Position numbers and translations under genes: made by a program. Under the pieces are notes generated by a model. The model did no database searches. It was given only the letters and a program-made list of their open reading frames with translations, and was not told the DNA's origin. Positions 48,920 to 58,005 of a stretch of 64,000 bases of DNA are shown here, piece by piece. Each line of letters begins with the position of its first letter. Position 1 is the first letter of the stretch. The stretch is taken from contig JBGSKC010000059.1 of the NCBI GenBank assembly GCA_041741415.1, positions 52,388-116,387 of the forward strand, in the 5' to 3' direction. This stretch comes from JANQTF01 sp041741415 (lineage in GTDB: Bacteria > Bacteroidota > Bacteroidia > J057).

Positions 48920-51280
48920 ATGCAGCGCTTACACCTGGTTTTCCTTGCCAGCGTGTGCTTGTATTCCACCATTACCGCCCGACCCATTGTTACTGCCCCC
49001 AGCCCTGCTCCACATTTTCAGGAAGTCCATGGCGAGCCATACACATGGTTGGCCACCCTGCCAGGCCGGCAGGTGCGCTTTTTGCCCGGCGGCCTGATCA
49101 GCATCGCTGATTACCGCCATTCCAATCCGCCTGAAGCACCCGGACCGATTTCCCAGCCTGAACCTGGTTCCGATTCCTACGAAGTGCTTATATGGAACTG
49201 GCAATGGGAAGGCCAGCGTAGCGATGCCCAGCCCGAGGGCCACGGCAGAGACTACACCGAGGCCTCCTCCGCAGAGGAAATCTGGTACCGCAACCTGTGG
49301 CCGGGCATTCATCTTCGATATTTCTTCACGGAAAGCCAGTTGAAATACGACCTCATTGTGGAACCCTGGGCCGATCCAAGCCTCATTTCGGCCTCTCTGC
49401 AAGGTGCCGGTTTCGAACAGCTCGACCGCAAAGGAAGGCTGCTGATTCAAACGCCTTGGGGAAAGGTCCGCGATGAAGCTCCTGTAAGTTTTCTTGGGCA
49501 TGAAAATGGCCGCCAGCCAGTGGAATCGGCCTATTGCCTCGATGAATCCGGGAGGCTGCGCTTCACCCTCCCTCCGCTCCACAACAGAACCCTGCCCCTG
49601 GTCATTGATCCGCTCACCATGACCTGGTCCACCTTTTTGCACAGCTCCGGTTCCGACGATTACGTGCTGGCCATTACCCGCGACGCCAGCCAATACCTCT
49701 ATGTAGCTGGTTACACAAAAACACCCGGCTTTCCTGTCACGCCGGGCGTTTATCAGGGCAGTTTTGGCGGCCAGATGGATGGCTATGTGGCCAAGCTGTC
49801 CCCTTCGGGTCAAACCCTGATCTGGTCCACCTTTCTGGGTGGCAGTGATTGGGACATGGTTGAAGCCCTCGAGATAGACAATCAGGGCCGCCTGCTGGTG
49901 GCGGGCTACACTGCTTCGCCGAATTTCCCTGCCACACCAGGTGCTTTGCAAGGCAGCCTCGACGGCCTGCATGATGGCTTCGTGGCCTGCATGAGTGCCG
50001 ATGGGAGCAGTCTGATTTATTCCACCCTGATCGGCGGCAGCGACCGTGACTACCTTCATGACCTGGTGGCAGGTCCATCCGGGGAGGCCATGCTGGTGGG
50101 ATATACCTTTTCGGCTGATTTTCCGGTTACCAGTGGCGCATTCGACCCCACCTACAATGGCTATGGCGATACCTGGGTAGCCTGTGTGTCTCCCAACGGC
50201 GACAGCCTGCGCTTTTCCACCTACCTGGGAGGCAGCGGGTTCGACATGGGCATGGCCCTCGACCGCGGGCCCGATGGCAGCATTGGGGTAGTGGGAAACA
50301 CCAATTCGCTCAACCTCCCGCTGCTCCTTCCCTTGCAATCACAGCTCAACTTCGGGCAGGGCAATAGTACAGACGATGGATTCTTCCTTCGGCTTTCGGC
50401 AAATGGCACCACCTTGCTGAACGGAACTTATGTCGGAGGAACCAACTCCGACGGATTATATGCGGTTCAGTGCAGCGATGCAGGAGAATGGTTTCTGGCG
50501 GGGAATACCTATTCCAGCGATCTGCTCACGACCTACAATGCTTTCCAAACCAGCTACCAGGGGAATGGCGATGTGTTTGTGATGCGGCTAAATGCTGGCG
50601 GCGGCGGGGTGGTGTACAGCAGTTATGTTGGAGGAAACAATGTTGACTATGTGAAGGCCGCGGCGGTGGACGGAGCGGACCAGGTGTACCTGCTGGGAGC
50701 GAGCCGGTCTGCCAACTGGCCATCTACAGGCGGCGCTTTCTCTCACGCCGGCCAATACGACGCATTTCTCACCCAGCTCAGCGCAGATGGTGCGGCTGTA
50801 ATGAGCTCCACTTTGCTGGGCGGCAGCTACAACGATTATCCGCGTTCTCCCAGCGGCCTGGACCTTCAGGGGAATCTGCTGGCATTGGCCATTACCACCC
50901 ATTCGCCCAACGTTCCTATGGCAGGAAATGGCTATCAAACCACGAAGCTCAACGGGGTGGACGACACCCCATGGATCGTAGGTTTTCTGGGCGACGCTTT
51001 GCTGCCCGCTGTCGAAGAGCAGCTGCAGCAGCCAGATCCGGTGGCGCTTCCGGCCTTTCGAGTGGTGCAGGAGGGCGACCAATGGTGGTGGGAAGCAGCT
51101 GCTGAAATTCCAGTATTTGTTCAAATGCAGGACATGCAGGGAAGGCAACTCTGGAGCGAAAGACCCGGCAGCTTGCGCGGCTCCCTGAACATGAGCCATT
51201 TGGCAGCTGGGACCTATTGGGTTCGGGCAAATGTGGCCGGACAAACAGTAGTAAAACGGATCGTGAAGACCAGCCAATGA
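48920..51280 (+). CDS. Secreted SBBP-repeat beta-propeller protein with T9SS-like tail
   Basis: 786-residue exported protein: signal peptide (MQRLHLVFLASVCLYSTITA), an N-terminal domain of about 210 residues typical of SBBP proteins (EEIWYRNLWPGIHLRYF, LKYDLIVEPWADPS), and from about 230 to 700 at least seven SBBP units with the motif WSTFLGGSDWD..A..D..G...VAGYT, for example STYLGGSGFDMGMAL and SSYVGGNNVDYVKAA. The end (VQMQDMQGRQLWS..HLAAGTYWVRANVAGQTVVKRIVK) is a type A T9SS sorting domain. Probably surface attached or secreted; function unknown. Confidence 0.87.
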   Translation: MQRLHLVFLASVCLYSTITARPIVTAPSPAPHFQEVHGEPYTWLATLPGRQVRFLPGGLISIADYRHSNPPEAPGPISQPEPGSDSYEVLIWNWQWEGQRSDAQPEGHGRDYTEASSAEEIWYRNLWPGIHLRYFFTESQLKYDLIVEPWADPSLISASLQGAGFEQLDRKGRLLIQTPWGKVRDEAPVSFLGHENGRQPVESAYCLDESGRLRFTLPPLHNRTLPLVIDPLTMTWSTFLHSSGSDDYVLAITRDASQYLYVAGYTKTPGFPVTPGVYQGSFGGQMDGYVAKLSPSGQTLIWSTFLGGSDWDMVEALEIDNQGRLLVAGYTASPNFPATPGALQGSLDGLHDGFVACMSADGSSLIYSTLIGGSDRDYLHDLVAGPSGEAMLVGYTFSADFPVTSGAFDPTYNGYGDTWVACVSPNGDSLRFSTYLGGSGFDMGMALDRGPDGSIGVVGNTNSLNLPLLLPLQSQLNFGQGNSTDDGFFLRLSANGTTLLNGTYVGGTNSDGLYAVQCSDAGEWFLAGNTYSSDLLTTYNAFQTSYQGNGDVFVMRLNAGGGGVVYSSYVGGNNVDYVKAAAVDGADQVYLLGASRSANWPSTGGAFSHAGQYDAFLTQLSADGAAVMSSTLLGGSYNDYPRSPSGLDLQGNLLALAITTHSPNVPMAGNGYQTTKLNGVDDTPWIVGFLGDALLPAVEEQLQQPDPVALPAFRVVQEGDQWWWEAAAEIPVFVQMQDMQGRQLWSERPGSLRGSLNMSHLAAGTYWVRANVAGQTVVKRIVKTSQ

Positions 51281-51849
51281 TCTGGAAAAAGCAGTATATT
51301 TCGCGAATGACGACAGCAGACATTCGCCAAAAAACAAGTGATTGGGTCGAGCGCTTTGTGGTGGGCCTGAGCCTGTGCCCATTTGCCTCGGCCCCGATGC
51401 GGGCAGGGCTGGTTCACATCACCGTGAGCGAAGCCCGCGATGAAGAAAGCCTGGCCGCAGACCTTGTGCATGAAGTGGAACAGCTCCTGGCACGGTCGCG
51501 TGCCGAACGCGAGACAACCTTGCTAGTTCTGCCCTATTTGCTCAGCGATTTTGACGATTTCCTCGATTTCCTCGATGAAATGACCCTCCTGTGGGAGGAA
51601 GCCCAGCTCGATGGCATTCTGCAGTTGGTGTCGTTTCACCCTGACTACCAGTTCGCTGATTCAGAGGCAAACGACCCGGCAAATGCAACCAACCGCTCCC
51701 CGTTTCCTATGCTGCATCTCCTCCGGGAAGAAAGCGTGACTGAGGTCCTTGATCACCATCCTGATCCGGAAGGAATACCCCTTCGGAATGTGGAGTTGCT
51801 GCGGCGGATGGGCGATGCCGGTATTCGCGAGGTCGTGGAAGGAAGCTGA
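51277..51849 (+). CDS. DUF1415 family protein
   Basis: Soluble protein of unknown function. WVERFVVGLSLCPFASAP near the start and HPDYQFADSEANDPANATNRSPFP-type sequence are the DUF1415 hallmarks. The ATG at 51277 overlaps the TGA of the preceding gene (ATGA), implying coupling; an internal ATG at 51307 (MTTADIRQKT) gives the more usual family length, so the exact start is open. It ends 10 bases before the convergent glmS gene. Confidence 0.85.
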   Translation: MIWKKQYISRMTTADIRQKTSDWVERFVVGLSLCPFASAPMRAGLVHITVSEARDEESLAADLVHEVEQLLARSRAERETTLLVLPYLLSDFDDFLDFLDEMTLLWEEAQLDGILQLVSFHPDYQFADSEANDPANATNRSPFPMLHLLREESVTEVLDHHPDPEGIPLRNVELLRRMGDAGIREVVEGS

Positions 51850-51859
51850 TTGCCGGGAT

Positions 51860-53692
51860 TTACTCCACCGTTACCGACTTGGCCAGGTTCCGGGGTTGAT
51901 CCACGTTGCAGCCACGCATCACAGCAATGTAGTAGGAGAGCAACTGCTGCGGGATCACAGTGAGCAGCGGGGTGAGCACGGGGTGCGTTTTCGGCACTTC
52001 TATCACAAACTCTGCCAGGTCGCGAATTGTGGTATCGCCTTCGCTCACAACTGCAATCACACGGCCACCCCGGGTAACAACCTCCTGAAGGTTGCTCACG
52101 ATCTTGTCGTATGACTCGTCTTTGGTGGCGATAAACATCACCGGCATGCTGGCATCAATCAGGGCAATGGGGCCGTGCTTCATCTCGGCAGCAGGGTATC
52201 CCTCCGCATGGATATAGGAAATTTCTTTGAGTTTGAGGGCGCCTTCGAGGGCGACAGGAAAGTTGAGACCCCGCCCGAGATAGAGGAAGTTGGACACATC
52301 CTTGAACTCCTCGGCAATTTGGAGCAAATAATCACTGCTCTGGAGCAAACGGGCCACCTTCGCTGGCAGTGCTGCCAGTTCTTTCATGATGGCGCGCATT
52401 TCGGCAGTGGCAGTTCCCCGCAATTGAGCCACATACACTGCCATGAGGGTCAGAACGGTAACTTGTGAGGTGAAAGCCTTGGTAGAGGCCACGCCAATCT
52501 CGGGGCCTGCGTGAATGTACACCCCCGCATCTGTGCCCCGGGCAATAGAAGAACCAACGGCATTCACCACCCCCAGCACGAGCGCCCCGGCTTCTTTGGC
52601 CAGTTGCACTGCAGCCAGGGTATCGGCGGTTTCACCCGACTGGCTGATGGCAATCACCACGTCGTCGGGGTAGATGATGGGATTCCGGTAGCGGAATTCG
52701 GAGGCATACTCAACCTCCACCGGGATTCTGGCAAATTCTTCAAACAAATACTCCGCCACCAGCCCGGCATGCCAGCTCGTTCCGCAGGCCACAAATATGA
52801 CCCGCCGGGCATTGCGAAGCCGGTCCTGCACATCCACCAATCCACCCAGCCACACAACGCCATTGTCGGCATTGACCCGGCCACGCATGGATTCGGCGAT
52901 GCTGCGCGGCTGCTCCATGATTTCCTTGATCATGAAGTAGTCGTAACCGCCTTTCTCAATGGCTTCCAGCTCCATCTCGATGCGCTCGAGCAGCGGTGTC
53001 CTGGGCAGGTTGCCGATGGTCTTGATTTCGTATCCATCCGGGCGGAGGATGGCCATTTCCTCGTCTTCGAGGTAGATAACATCCTTCGTGTAGGCAATGA
53101 TCGGCGCTGCATCTGAGGCCACGACGTATTCGCCTTCGCCGATGCCGAGCACGATGGGGCTGCTTTTGCGGGCCACAATGAGCTGGTCGGGCTCCAGGGT
53201 TGACATCACGATGATGCCGTAGGCACCGACAACCTCATTGAGCGCGAGGCGGACAGCCTCTTCGACAGAAGCCGCACCCTGGTCGTAGAGATAGTCGATC
53301 AGTTGAACGAGCACCTCTGTGTCGGTGGCGGAGCGGAAGGAATAGCCATGCCGGGAGAGTTTCTCCTTCAGCGTCGCATAGTTTTCGATGATGCCATTGT
53401 GGATGATGGCGAACCGGCCCGACTGCGACAGATGTGGGTGAGAGTTCACATCGGAGGGCTCACCGTGGGTGGCCCAGCGGGTGTGGCCCATGCCAATTCC
53501 GCTGGTCATGTCCTGATGGCCAATATGGGATTCCAGGTCGGCTACCTTGCCTTTTTTCTTGAAGACTTGAAAGCCGTCCTGCTGAATCAGGACACCAGCG
53601 GAGTCATATCCGCGGTATTCGAGCCTTTTGAGGCCTTCGATGAGAATGGGATAGGCTTCTCTTGGCCCAATGTAGCCAACAATTCCACACAT
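51860..53692 (-). CDS. glmS: Glutamine--fructose-6-phosphate aminotransferase (isomerizing)
   Basis: Makes glucosamine 6-phosphate, the entry step to peptidoglycan and lipopolysaccharide amino sugars. The 610-residue protein starts MCGIVGYIGPREA with Cys2 as the glutaminase nucleophile (Met removed), LEYRGYDSAG and GHTRWATHGEPS, then two SIS isomerase domains (SQSGETADTLAA, EIGVASTKAFTSQ) and the end RNLAKSVTVE. The frame upstream of 53692 is not family-like. A palindrome and a near -7 box lie in its leader. It follows the DUF4270 gene on the same strand. Confidence 0.97.
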   Translation of the reverse strand: MCGIVGYIGPREAYPILIEGLKRLEYRGYDSAGVLIQQDGFQVFKKKGKVADLESHIGHQDMTSGIGMGHTRWATHGEPSDVNSHPHLSQSGRFAIIHNGIIENYATLKEKLSRHGYSFRSATDTEVLVQLIDYLYDQGAASVEEAVRLALNEVVGAYGIIVMSTLEPDQLIVARKSSPIVLGIGEGEYVVASDAAPIIAYTKDVIYLEDEEMAILRPDGYEIKTIGNLPRTPLLERIEMELEAIEKGGYDYFMIKEIMEQPRSIAESMRGRVNADNGVVWLGGLVDVQDRLRNARRVIFVACGTSWHAGLVAEYLFEEFARIPVEVEYASEFRYRNPIIYPDDVVIAISQSGETADTLAAVQLAKEAGALVLGVVNAVGSSIARGTDAGVYIHAGPEIGVASTKAFTSQVTVLTLMAVYVAQLRGTATAEMRAIMKELAALPAKVARLLQSSDYLLQIAEEFKDVSNFLYLGRGLNFPVALEGALKLKEISYIHAEGYPAAEMKHGPIALIDASMPVMFIATKDESYDKIVSNLQEVVTRGGRVIAVVSEGDTTIRDLAEFVIEVPKTHPVLTPLLTVIPQQLLSYYIAVMRGCNVDQPRNLAKSVTVE

Positions 53693-53739
53693 GTTCCAGG
53701 GGTTTGATTTTGGCTGTTCAACTAGCGAGTTCGTTCCGA

Positions 53740-53767
53740 AAATTGTCCGACAATTTCGCGAAAAGTA
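53740..53767 (-). promoter_or_regulatory. Possible glmS promoter with palindrome at the transcription start
   Basis: Minus strand: near -7 box TACTTTTC (53767-53760) followed by the palindrome AAATTGT-CCG-ACAATTT (53740-53756), which would sit over the transcription start. It may be a regulator site or leader hairpin. Confidence 0.4.
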
Positions 53768-53800
53768 CAACATGAACGAAAACCGCCCGCAGTGGTCAGG

Positions 53801-55132
53801 TTATCGCGGCACGGAGCCACTTGTAATTTCGAGGCGTGGCCTCATCGCCGGGTCTGGGTGATCGGTACCCGCCAGCACAGCACGGCGGATAGACGCTCTG
53901 GCATCGGCTGGCACAATGAGAAAGCCATTTTCGTCGTCGATGCTGCCGTTGAACAGGCGCTGCACGTAGCCCGAAATGGGCACCACGTAGGCCTTTCGGC
54001 TGCTGTTGTAGGTGAGGGCAAGGGCTGTACTGGAAACACTCAGGCCCAGGTTGTTTTCAAGCAATTCCGATCCGCTGGCGTCGGCGCGAAGCGCGAGGAT
54101 TTCAAATGGAGGCAGGAAGCGGTCGCTACTGCCGAGGGTGCTGGGATCGACAGGAAGAATCAATTCTGCTTTAGACACAAGGCGGGTTTCGGCTTGAAGC
54201 AGGCTTGGCAACCTGACCCAGGTTTTGATCAAAAGGCCGGATTGCAAAAACTCATACAAGTTGGAGGTATCGGGGAACGGAAGGCCTTGTTCCAGCAGCT
54301 TACCGCTCAGGTCGGTGCGGCGAAGGCTGTGATACCGCGGGGTGGAAGCAGCAATAGGGAAGGGCTCCACCCGCTTGAGGAAAGTAGAGGTGGTGGTATC
54401 AAATTTTTGGTAGTAGAGCTCCAGTTGCGTTTGGGTCGAAGCTCCGGCAATGCTGAAGATGGCACCCGGCTCGCGGTTCAGGAAGGCAACCGGGTCGGTC
54501 GTGATCATGAGGCCCGGCAGGATTTCCTGCAGGAAGCGGTCGCGGTCGGCAAGGGCCACTGAGTCGCCGAAGAGAATGCTTTCGCCGAGCGCATCATCGA
54601 GGCGAATGCGAATGATTTTGGTTGATGGCAGGTTATCGTAGCCAAGAAGGCGGCCATTGGCGAGATCCCTGGGGTCGTAGGCAAGTTCGCGGCTGGAATA
54701 AATCTCGTTGGTATCGGGAAAGGCCTGGGTGAGCTTGTGCACGCGGATGGTTTGCACCTGTTCAGGCCGTCCGTAAAAGGCATCAATGTCAATGGAAAGG
54801 ACGATGGAGTCGAATTTCAGGTCGGCGGGTTTGCCAAATTGCAGGCCCGAGCGCGGGAACACCTGGGTAAAGGTTTTGGCGGAAATGGTGCCAAATTGTG
54901 GGTCGATGTAATTGCCAAACAACTGCAGGCTGGCCTGGTAGGTATTGACGCTGTCGATCCGGATGGACTGAAGGTCGAGAGGAATGGTATCGGTGAAGCT
55001 CAGGCTCACGAGGTCGCCTTGGGGAAGCACTTCACTGCCGAGGCCTGCAGGACCGGTGTCGCAGGAGGAGAACAGGAAAAGGACTGCCACTCCGGCGAGG
55101 AGCAACAGCCAGGATGGCTTGGCAAATTTCAA
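53801..55132 (-). CDS. DUF4270 family lipoprotein
   Basis: Bacteroidota-specific lipoprotein of unknown function, 443 residues. The reading frame is open to 55414, but the first 94 codons lie inside the glycogen-synthase-like gene. A TTG at 55132 gives MKFAKPSWLLLLAGVAVLF.. with lipobox FSSC, starting 7 bases after the upstream stop; this non-ATG start is the best choice. Beta-rich body with DUF4270 segments (DTIPLDLQSIRIDS, GNYIDPQFGTISAKTFTQ, LKFDSIVLSIDIDAFYG). Neighbours glgA-like, panC and glmS are the conserved context of this family. Confidence 0.82.
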   Translation of the reverse strand: MKFAKPSWLLLLAGVAVLFLFSSCDTGPAGLGSEVLPQGDLVSLSFTDTIPLDLQSIRIDSVNTYQASLQLFGNYIDPQFGTISAKTFTQVFPRSGLQFGKPADLKFDSIVLSIDIDAFYGRPEQVQTIRVHKLTQAFPDTNEIYSSRELAYDPRDLANGRLLGYDNLPSTKIIRIRLDDALGESILFGDSVALADRDRFLQEILPGLMITTDPVAFLNREPGAIFSIAGASTQTQLELYYQKFDTTTSTFLKRVEPFPIAASTPRYHSLRRTDLSGKLLEQGLPFPDTSNLYEFLQSGLLIKTWVRLPSLLQAETRLVSKAELILPVDPSTLGSSDRFLPPFEILALRADASGSELLENNLGLSVSSTALALTYNSSRKAYVVPISGYVQRLFNGSIDDENGFLIVPADARASIRRAVLAGTDHPDPAMRPRLEITSGSVPR

Positions 55133-55139
55133 GGTAGGG

Positions 55140-55958
55140 TCAGTTTGAGATGTTGGAATACAACTGCGCATACTGCTCCACATAGGAATCCTGGTCGGAG
55201 GAATCGAAGTAGAGCTTTTCTGATTGCGTTTCCTGGATGTATTGCTCCAGGTGAGCGTGCACATGCGGATGGCCAAAGGTTGTAACATCGGAGAGCGCGA
55301 TTCCGCCTTTAACGACCCCAACGTAGTTGTTGCCGCCGTAGTTGTCCAGCTTGTCCTGAGCAATCCCGTCCTGGCGAACCTTGTCGAGGTAATTGTGGGC
55401 GAATTCGTTTTCAAAGCCGTTGTTATAGACCGTGAAGACCGTCTTGGTGTTTTTGAACATCGGGTCGTTGCTGTACTGTGTGTTGAGGTACAGTGGCAAA
55501 AACGCCGTCATCCAGTCGTGGCAGTGAATGATATCGGGCTGCCAGCCCAATTTCTTCACCGTTTCAATAACACCCTTACAGAAGAAAATTGCCCGCTCAT
55601 CGTTGTCTATGTGAAATTTTTTACTGCTCGGATCCGTCAAAACGCTCTTGCGCTTGAAATAATCCTCATTGTCGAGGAAATAAACCTGCAGCTTGGCATT
55701 GGGGATCGAAGCCACCTTGATGGTCAGGGGCTTTTCTTCGCCTGCCACCCGGATGTTGATCCCGGAGAGGCGCACCACTTCATGGAGGCGGTTTCGTCGA
55801 TCATTGATTACCCCGAATTTGGGCATGAAAATCCTGATTTCATGTCCGATCTCCTGAAGGCGCTGCGGCAATATGCGAATCAGATCGGCAGCTGAGGTGA
55901 TTTTGAGGAATGGATCGATTTCCGATGTAACGAAAAGGATACGAAACTTTTTATCCAT
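55140..55958 (-). CDS. Glycogen/starch synthase N-terminal (GT5) domain protein
   Basis: 272-residue protein equal to the N-terminal Rossmann half of GT5 glycogen synthases: ILFVTSEIDPFLKITSAADL (where the ADP-glucose site normally reads KTGGLAD), LPQRLQEIGHEIRIFMPKFG, PDIIHCHDWMTAFLP. The C-terminal nucleotide-sugar half is missing and the Lys-Thr-Gly-Gly site is changed to KITSAAD, so classical synthase activity is doubtful. The short form next to panC and DUF4270 is common in Bacteroidota, so it is a real gene and not a truncation. A good promoter lies upstream. Confidence 0.88.
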   Translation of the reverse strand: MDKKFRILFVTSEIDPFLKITSAADLIRILPQRLQEIGHEIRIFMPKFGVINDRRNRLHEVVRLSGINIRVAGEEKPLTIKVASIPNAKLQVYFLDNEDYFKRKSVLTDPSSKKFHIDNDERAIFFCKGVIETVKKLGWQPDIIHCHDWMTAFLPLYLNTQYSNDPMFKNTKTVFTVYNNGFENEFAHNYLDKVRQDGIAQDKLDNYGGNNYVGVVKGGIALSDVTTFGHPHVHAHLEQYIQETQSEKLYFDSSDQDSYVEQYAQLYSNISN

Positions 55959-56025
55959 GTTAAGCCCGTTAATGATCTGACTCGCCCGGAGGCCTGTGAC
56001 GAATCCTCTGCAAAAAACGATGGGG

Positions 56026-56057
56026 CAAAATTACGAAAAATTATTCGTTGCTACAAT
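56026..56057 (-). promoter_or_regulatory. Promoter of the glgA-like/DUF4270 operon
   Basis: Minus strand: ATTG, 20 bases, TAATTTTG (exact -7). Leader of about 60 bases before the ATG at 55958. Spacing equals that of the mnmH promoter. Confidence 0.65.
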
Positions 56058-56167
56058 TTTGCATTCCTTATATTCCCCGGTTTTGCCAGATTCGCCCTTC
56101 TTTCGCTGAATGGCCATTCGCTGTCTTTGTCTTTTTCTCTTCCTCTCTGATTAACCCCTCATTGAAC

Positions 56168-57016
56168 ATGAAGCTTCTCTCCACCCTGGATGAGCTCCAC
56201 GGCTTTCGGGCCGAACTTGCTGGTTCTGTTGGATTTGTACCCACCATGGGCGCCCTCCATGAAGGCCACGCCTCTCTGGTACAACAGGCTTGCACCGCCA
56301 ACGACCACGTCATCGTTTCGATCTTCGTGAACCCTACCCAGTTTGGCCCCAACGAAGATTTCAGCCGATACCCCCGAACCCTCCAGGCCGACCTCGACAT
56401 CCTGCGCCCCCTTGGCGTTTCGGCTGTCTTCGCTCCTTCGGCAGCCGATATTTACCCTCAGGGCGATGCGCAAATCTCCTTTCTCATCCGCGACCTCGAC
56501 AAAGTCCTTTGTGGGGCAAGCCGGCCCGGCCACTTCAACGGGGTGCTGCAGGTGGTCATGATCCTGTTTCACCTGGTAAAACCCACCCGGGCCTACTTCG
56601 GCAAAAAAGATTTTCAGCAATATGTGCTGCTGCACACCATGGCCAGGGAGCTCCACCTGGACGTTGAGGTCGTTCCCTGCGCCATCATCCGCGAAGCAGA
56701 CGGCCTGGCCTTGAGCTCCCGCAACCGCTATCTCTCGGCAGAAGAGCGCCAACAAGCTCTGTTCCTTTCCCATGTTTTGCGCCACGCCCAAGCCACCGCC
56801 GCACAGTGGCGGGACGCTGCAGAAATTCAAGCCTGGATCCGGGAAGAACAAGCTGGATTTCCGCTGGTGCGCCTTGATTATGCAGAGGTGCTTGATCGCC
56901 GTACCCTGAAACCAGTTTCTACTCTTGCCTCCTCAGCACAGCCACATCTTTTCCTGGCGGCTTTTCTGGGCAGCACCCGGCTGATTGACAATGGGCCGCT
57001 TTGGTCCGAGGATTGA
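56168..57016 (+). CDS. panC: Pantoate--beta-alanine ligase (pantothenate synthetase)
   Basis: ATP-dependent condensation of pantoate with beta-alanine, the last step of pantothenate synthesis. The 282-residue protein has GFVPTMGALHEGHASL (HxGH), VSIFVNPTQFGPNEDF, the YFGKKDFQQY KMSKS-like region and SSRNRYLS. Full length. The frame is open from 56048, but ATG 56168 gives the family start. panD, which makes the beta-alanine, follows 197 bases downstream. Confidence 0.96.
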   Translation: MKLLSTLDELHGFRAELAGSVGFVPTMGALHEGHASLVQQACTANDHVIVSIFVNPTQFGPNEDFSRYPRTLQADLDILRPLGVSAVFAPSAADIYPQGDAQISFLIRDLDKVLCGASRPGHFNGVLQVVMILFHLVKPTRAYFGKKDFQQYVLLHTMARELHLDVEVVPCAIIREADGLALSSRNRYLSAEERQQALFLSHVLRHAQATAAQWRDAAEIQAWIREEQAGFPLVRLDYAEVLDRRTLKPVSTLASSAQPHLFLAAFLGSTRLIDNGPLWSED

Positions 57017-57084
57017 AAAATTGTCAATAATTTCTACATTCTTACCGCCGCAACAGAATAATCGTCAAAATAGCTAATTGAATT

Positions 57085-57116
57085 TTTCCATTTTTGCAAT
57101 CGGCGAGTTACTTTTG
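57085..57116 (+). promoter_or_regulatory. Promoter of panD
   Basis: TTTC, 20 bases, TACTTTTG (exact -7), giving a leader of about 90 bases. A small hairpin (CAGGA/TCCTG near 57153-57167) lies within the leader. Confidence 0.5.
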
Positions 57117-57213
57117 CAGGCCTTTTTCGTATTATGATATGAATTCCGGCAGGAGGTTTTCCTGTTCTTGAATCACATTCCTTTTTCCCTGACCCTAACT
57201 GCAAATTAAGGAC

Positions 57214-57564
57214 ATGCTACTCGACATCTTTAAGTCTAAGATTCACCGTGTCAAGGTTACCCAGGCCGAACTGAACTACGTCGGTAGCATAACCGTGGAC
57301 GCCGATTTGCTGGATGCTGCCAACATTTTTGAAGGCGAGAAAGTCCAGGTCGTTAACATCAACAACGGCGAACGCCTCGAAACCTACACAATCAAAGGTG
57401 CCCGCGGCAGCGGCATGGTATGCCTCAATGGCCCGGCAGCCCGCAAAGTGCAGGTTGGCGACATGGTGATCCTGATCGCCTATGCCCACATGACGCCCGA
57501 AGAGGCCAAACAATTTACGCCTACCATCGTGTTCCCCGACGAACACAACCGCCTGCCTGCCTGA
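57214..57564 (+). CDS. panD: Aspartate 1-decarboxylase proenzyme
   Basis: Decarboxylates aspartate to beta-alanine for pantothenate and coenzyme A. The 116-residue proenzyme has the self-cleavage site Gly24-Ser25 in YVGSITVD, which yields the pyruvoyl group, plus KSKIHRVKVT, NGERLETYTIKG and RGSGMVCLNGPAAR. Full length. It ends next to the convergent GNAT gene. Confidence 0.97.
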   Translation: MLLDIFKSKIHRVKVTQAELNYVGSITVDADLLDAANIFEGEKVQVVNINNGERLETYTIKGARGSGMVCLNGPAARKVQVGDMVILIAYAHMTPEEAKQFTPTIVFPDEHNRLPA

Positions 57565-58002
57565 TCATTTTCCCTGCCATACAGCCACCCATTCTCCTTC
57601 CACATCCGGGTTGATGGGCGCAAACAAATGCCGCTCGAAGAAAAAGCGCGCGGCCTCATTCGCAGAGTCGAAACTGGTGCGAACCTCCTTGCAACTCGGC
57701 TTGGTTTTCAGTTGCTGGAGCAACAGGGTCAGCGCCGAAGAGCCAATGTAGCGGCTCTGGTATTCTTTGTCGATGATGATGCGGCTGATCCAGCAGATTC
57801 CCTGAAACTCCCCATACATCAGGAAACCAACCATTTGCCCCTCCCACTCGATCCCATACGGAAACAGGTTTTCAAACTTCGCCTGCGCCAGCGAATACAA
57901 AATTGAAGGCACAAAGGCCTCCTGAACAGGCTGAAGCCGGATGTCCAGCACCCGCTCCCAGTTGAAGCGGTCCAGTGGTACGAGTCGGACGGAATCAAGC
58001 AT
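57565..58002 (-). CDS. GNAT family N-acetyltransferase
   Basis: 145-residue acetyl-CoA-dependent acetyltransferase. The acetyl-CoA-binding core is visible as ICWISRIIIDKEYQSRYIGSSALTLLLQQL (the Q/R-x-x-G-x-G/A loop is QSRYIGSS), with strands VGFLMYGEF before it and the FDSANEAARFFFERHLF motif after it, similar to polyamine acetyltransferases of the BltD type. Substrate unknown. A heptanucleotide tandem repeat begins four bases upstream of its ATG and occupies its whole promoter and leader region. Confidence 0.87.
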   Translation of the reverse strand: MLDSVRLVPLDRFNWERVLDIRLQPVQEAFVPSILYSLAQAKFENLFPYGIEWEGQMVGFLMYGEFQGICWISRIIIDKEYQSRYIGSSALTLLLQQLKTKPSCKEVRTSFDSANEAARFFFERHLFAPINPDVEGEWVAVWQGK

Positions 58003-58005
58003 AGA

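Noticed and set aside
53693..53767. glmS ribozyme
   Set aside because: The leader is short and has only a small palindrome; nothing like the ribozyme core, which is also unknown in Bacteroidota.
55133..55414. N-terminal extension of the DUF4270 frame
   Set aside because: It overlaps the glycogen-synthase-like gene and has low-complexity Ser/Thr sequence; the TTG start at 55132 opens a lipoprotein signal.
57139..57176. Third copy of the intergenic palindromic element
   Set aside because: Only the GGCAGG core and the GAAT end match; the similarity is too weak to claim.
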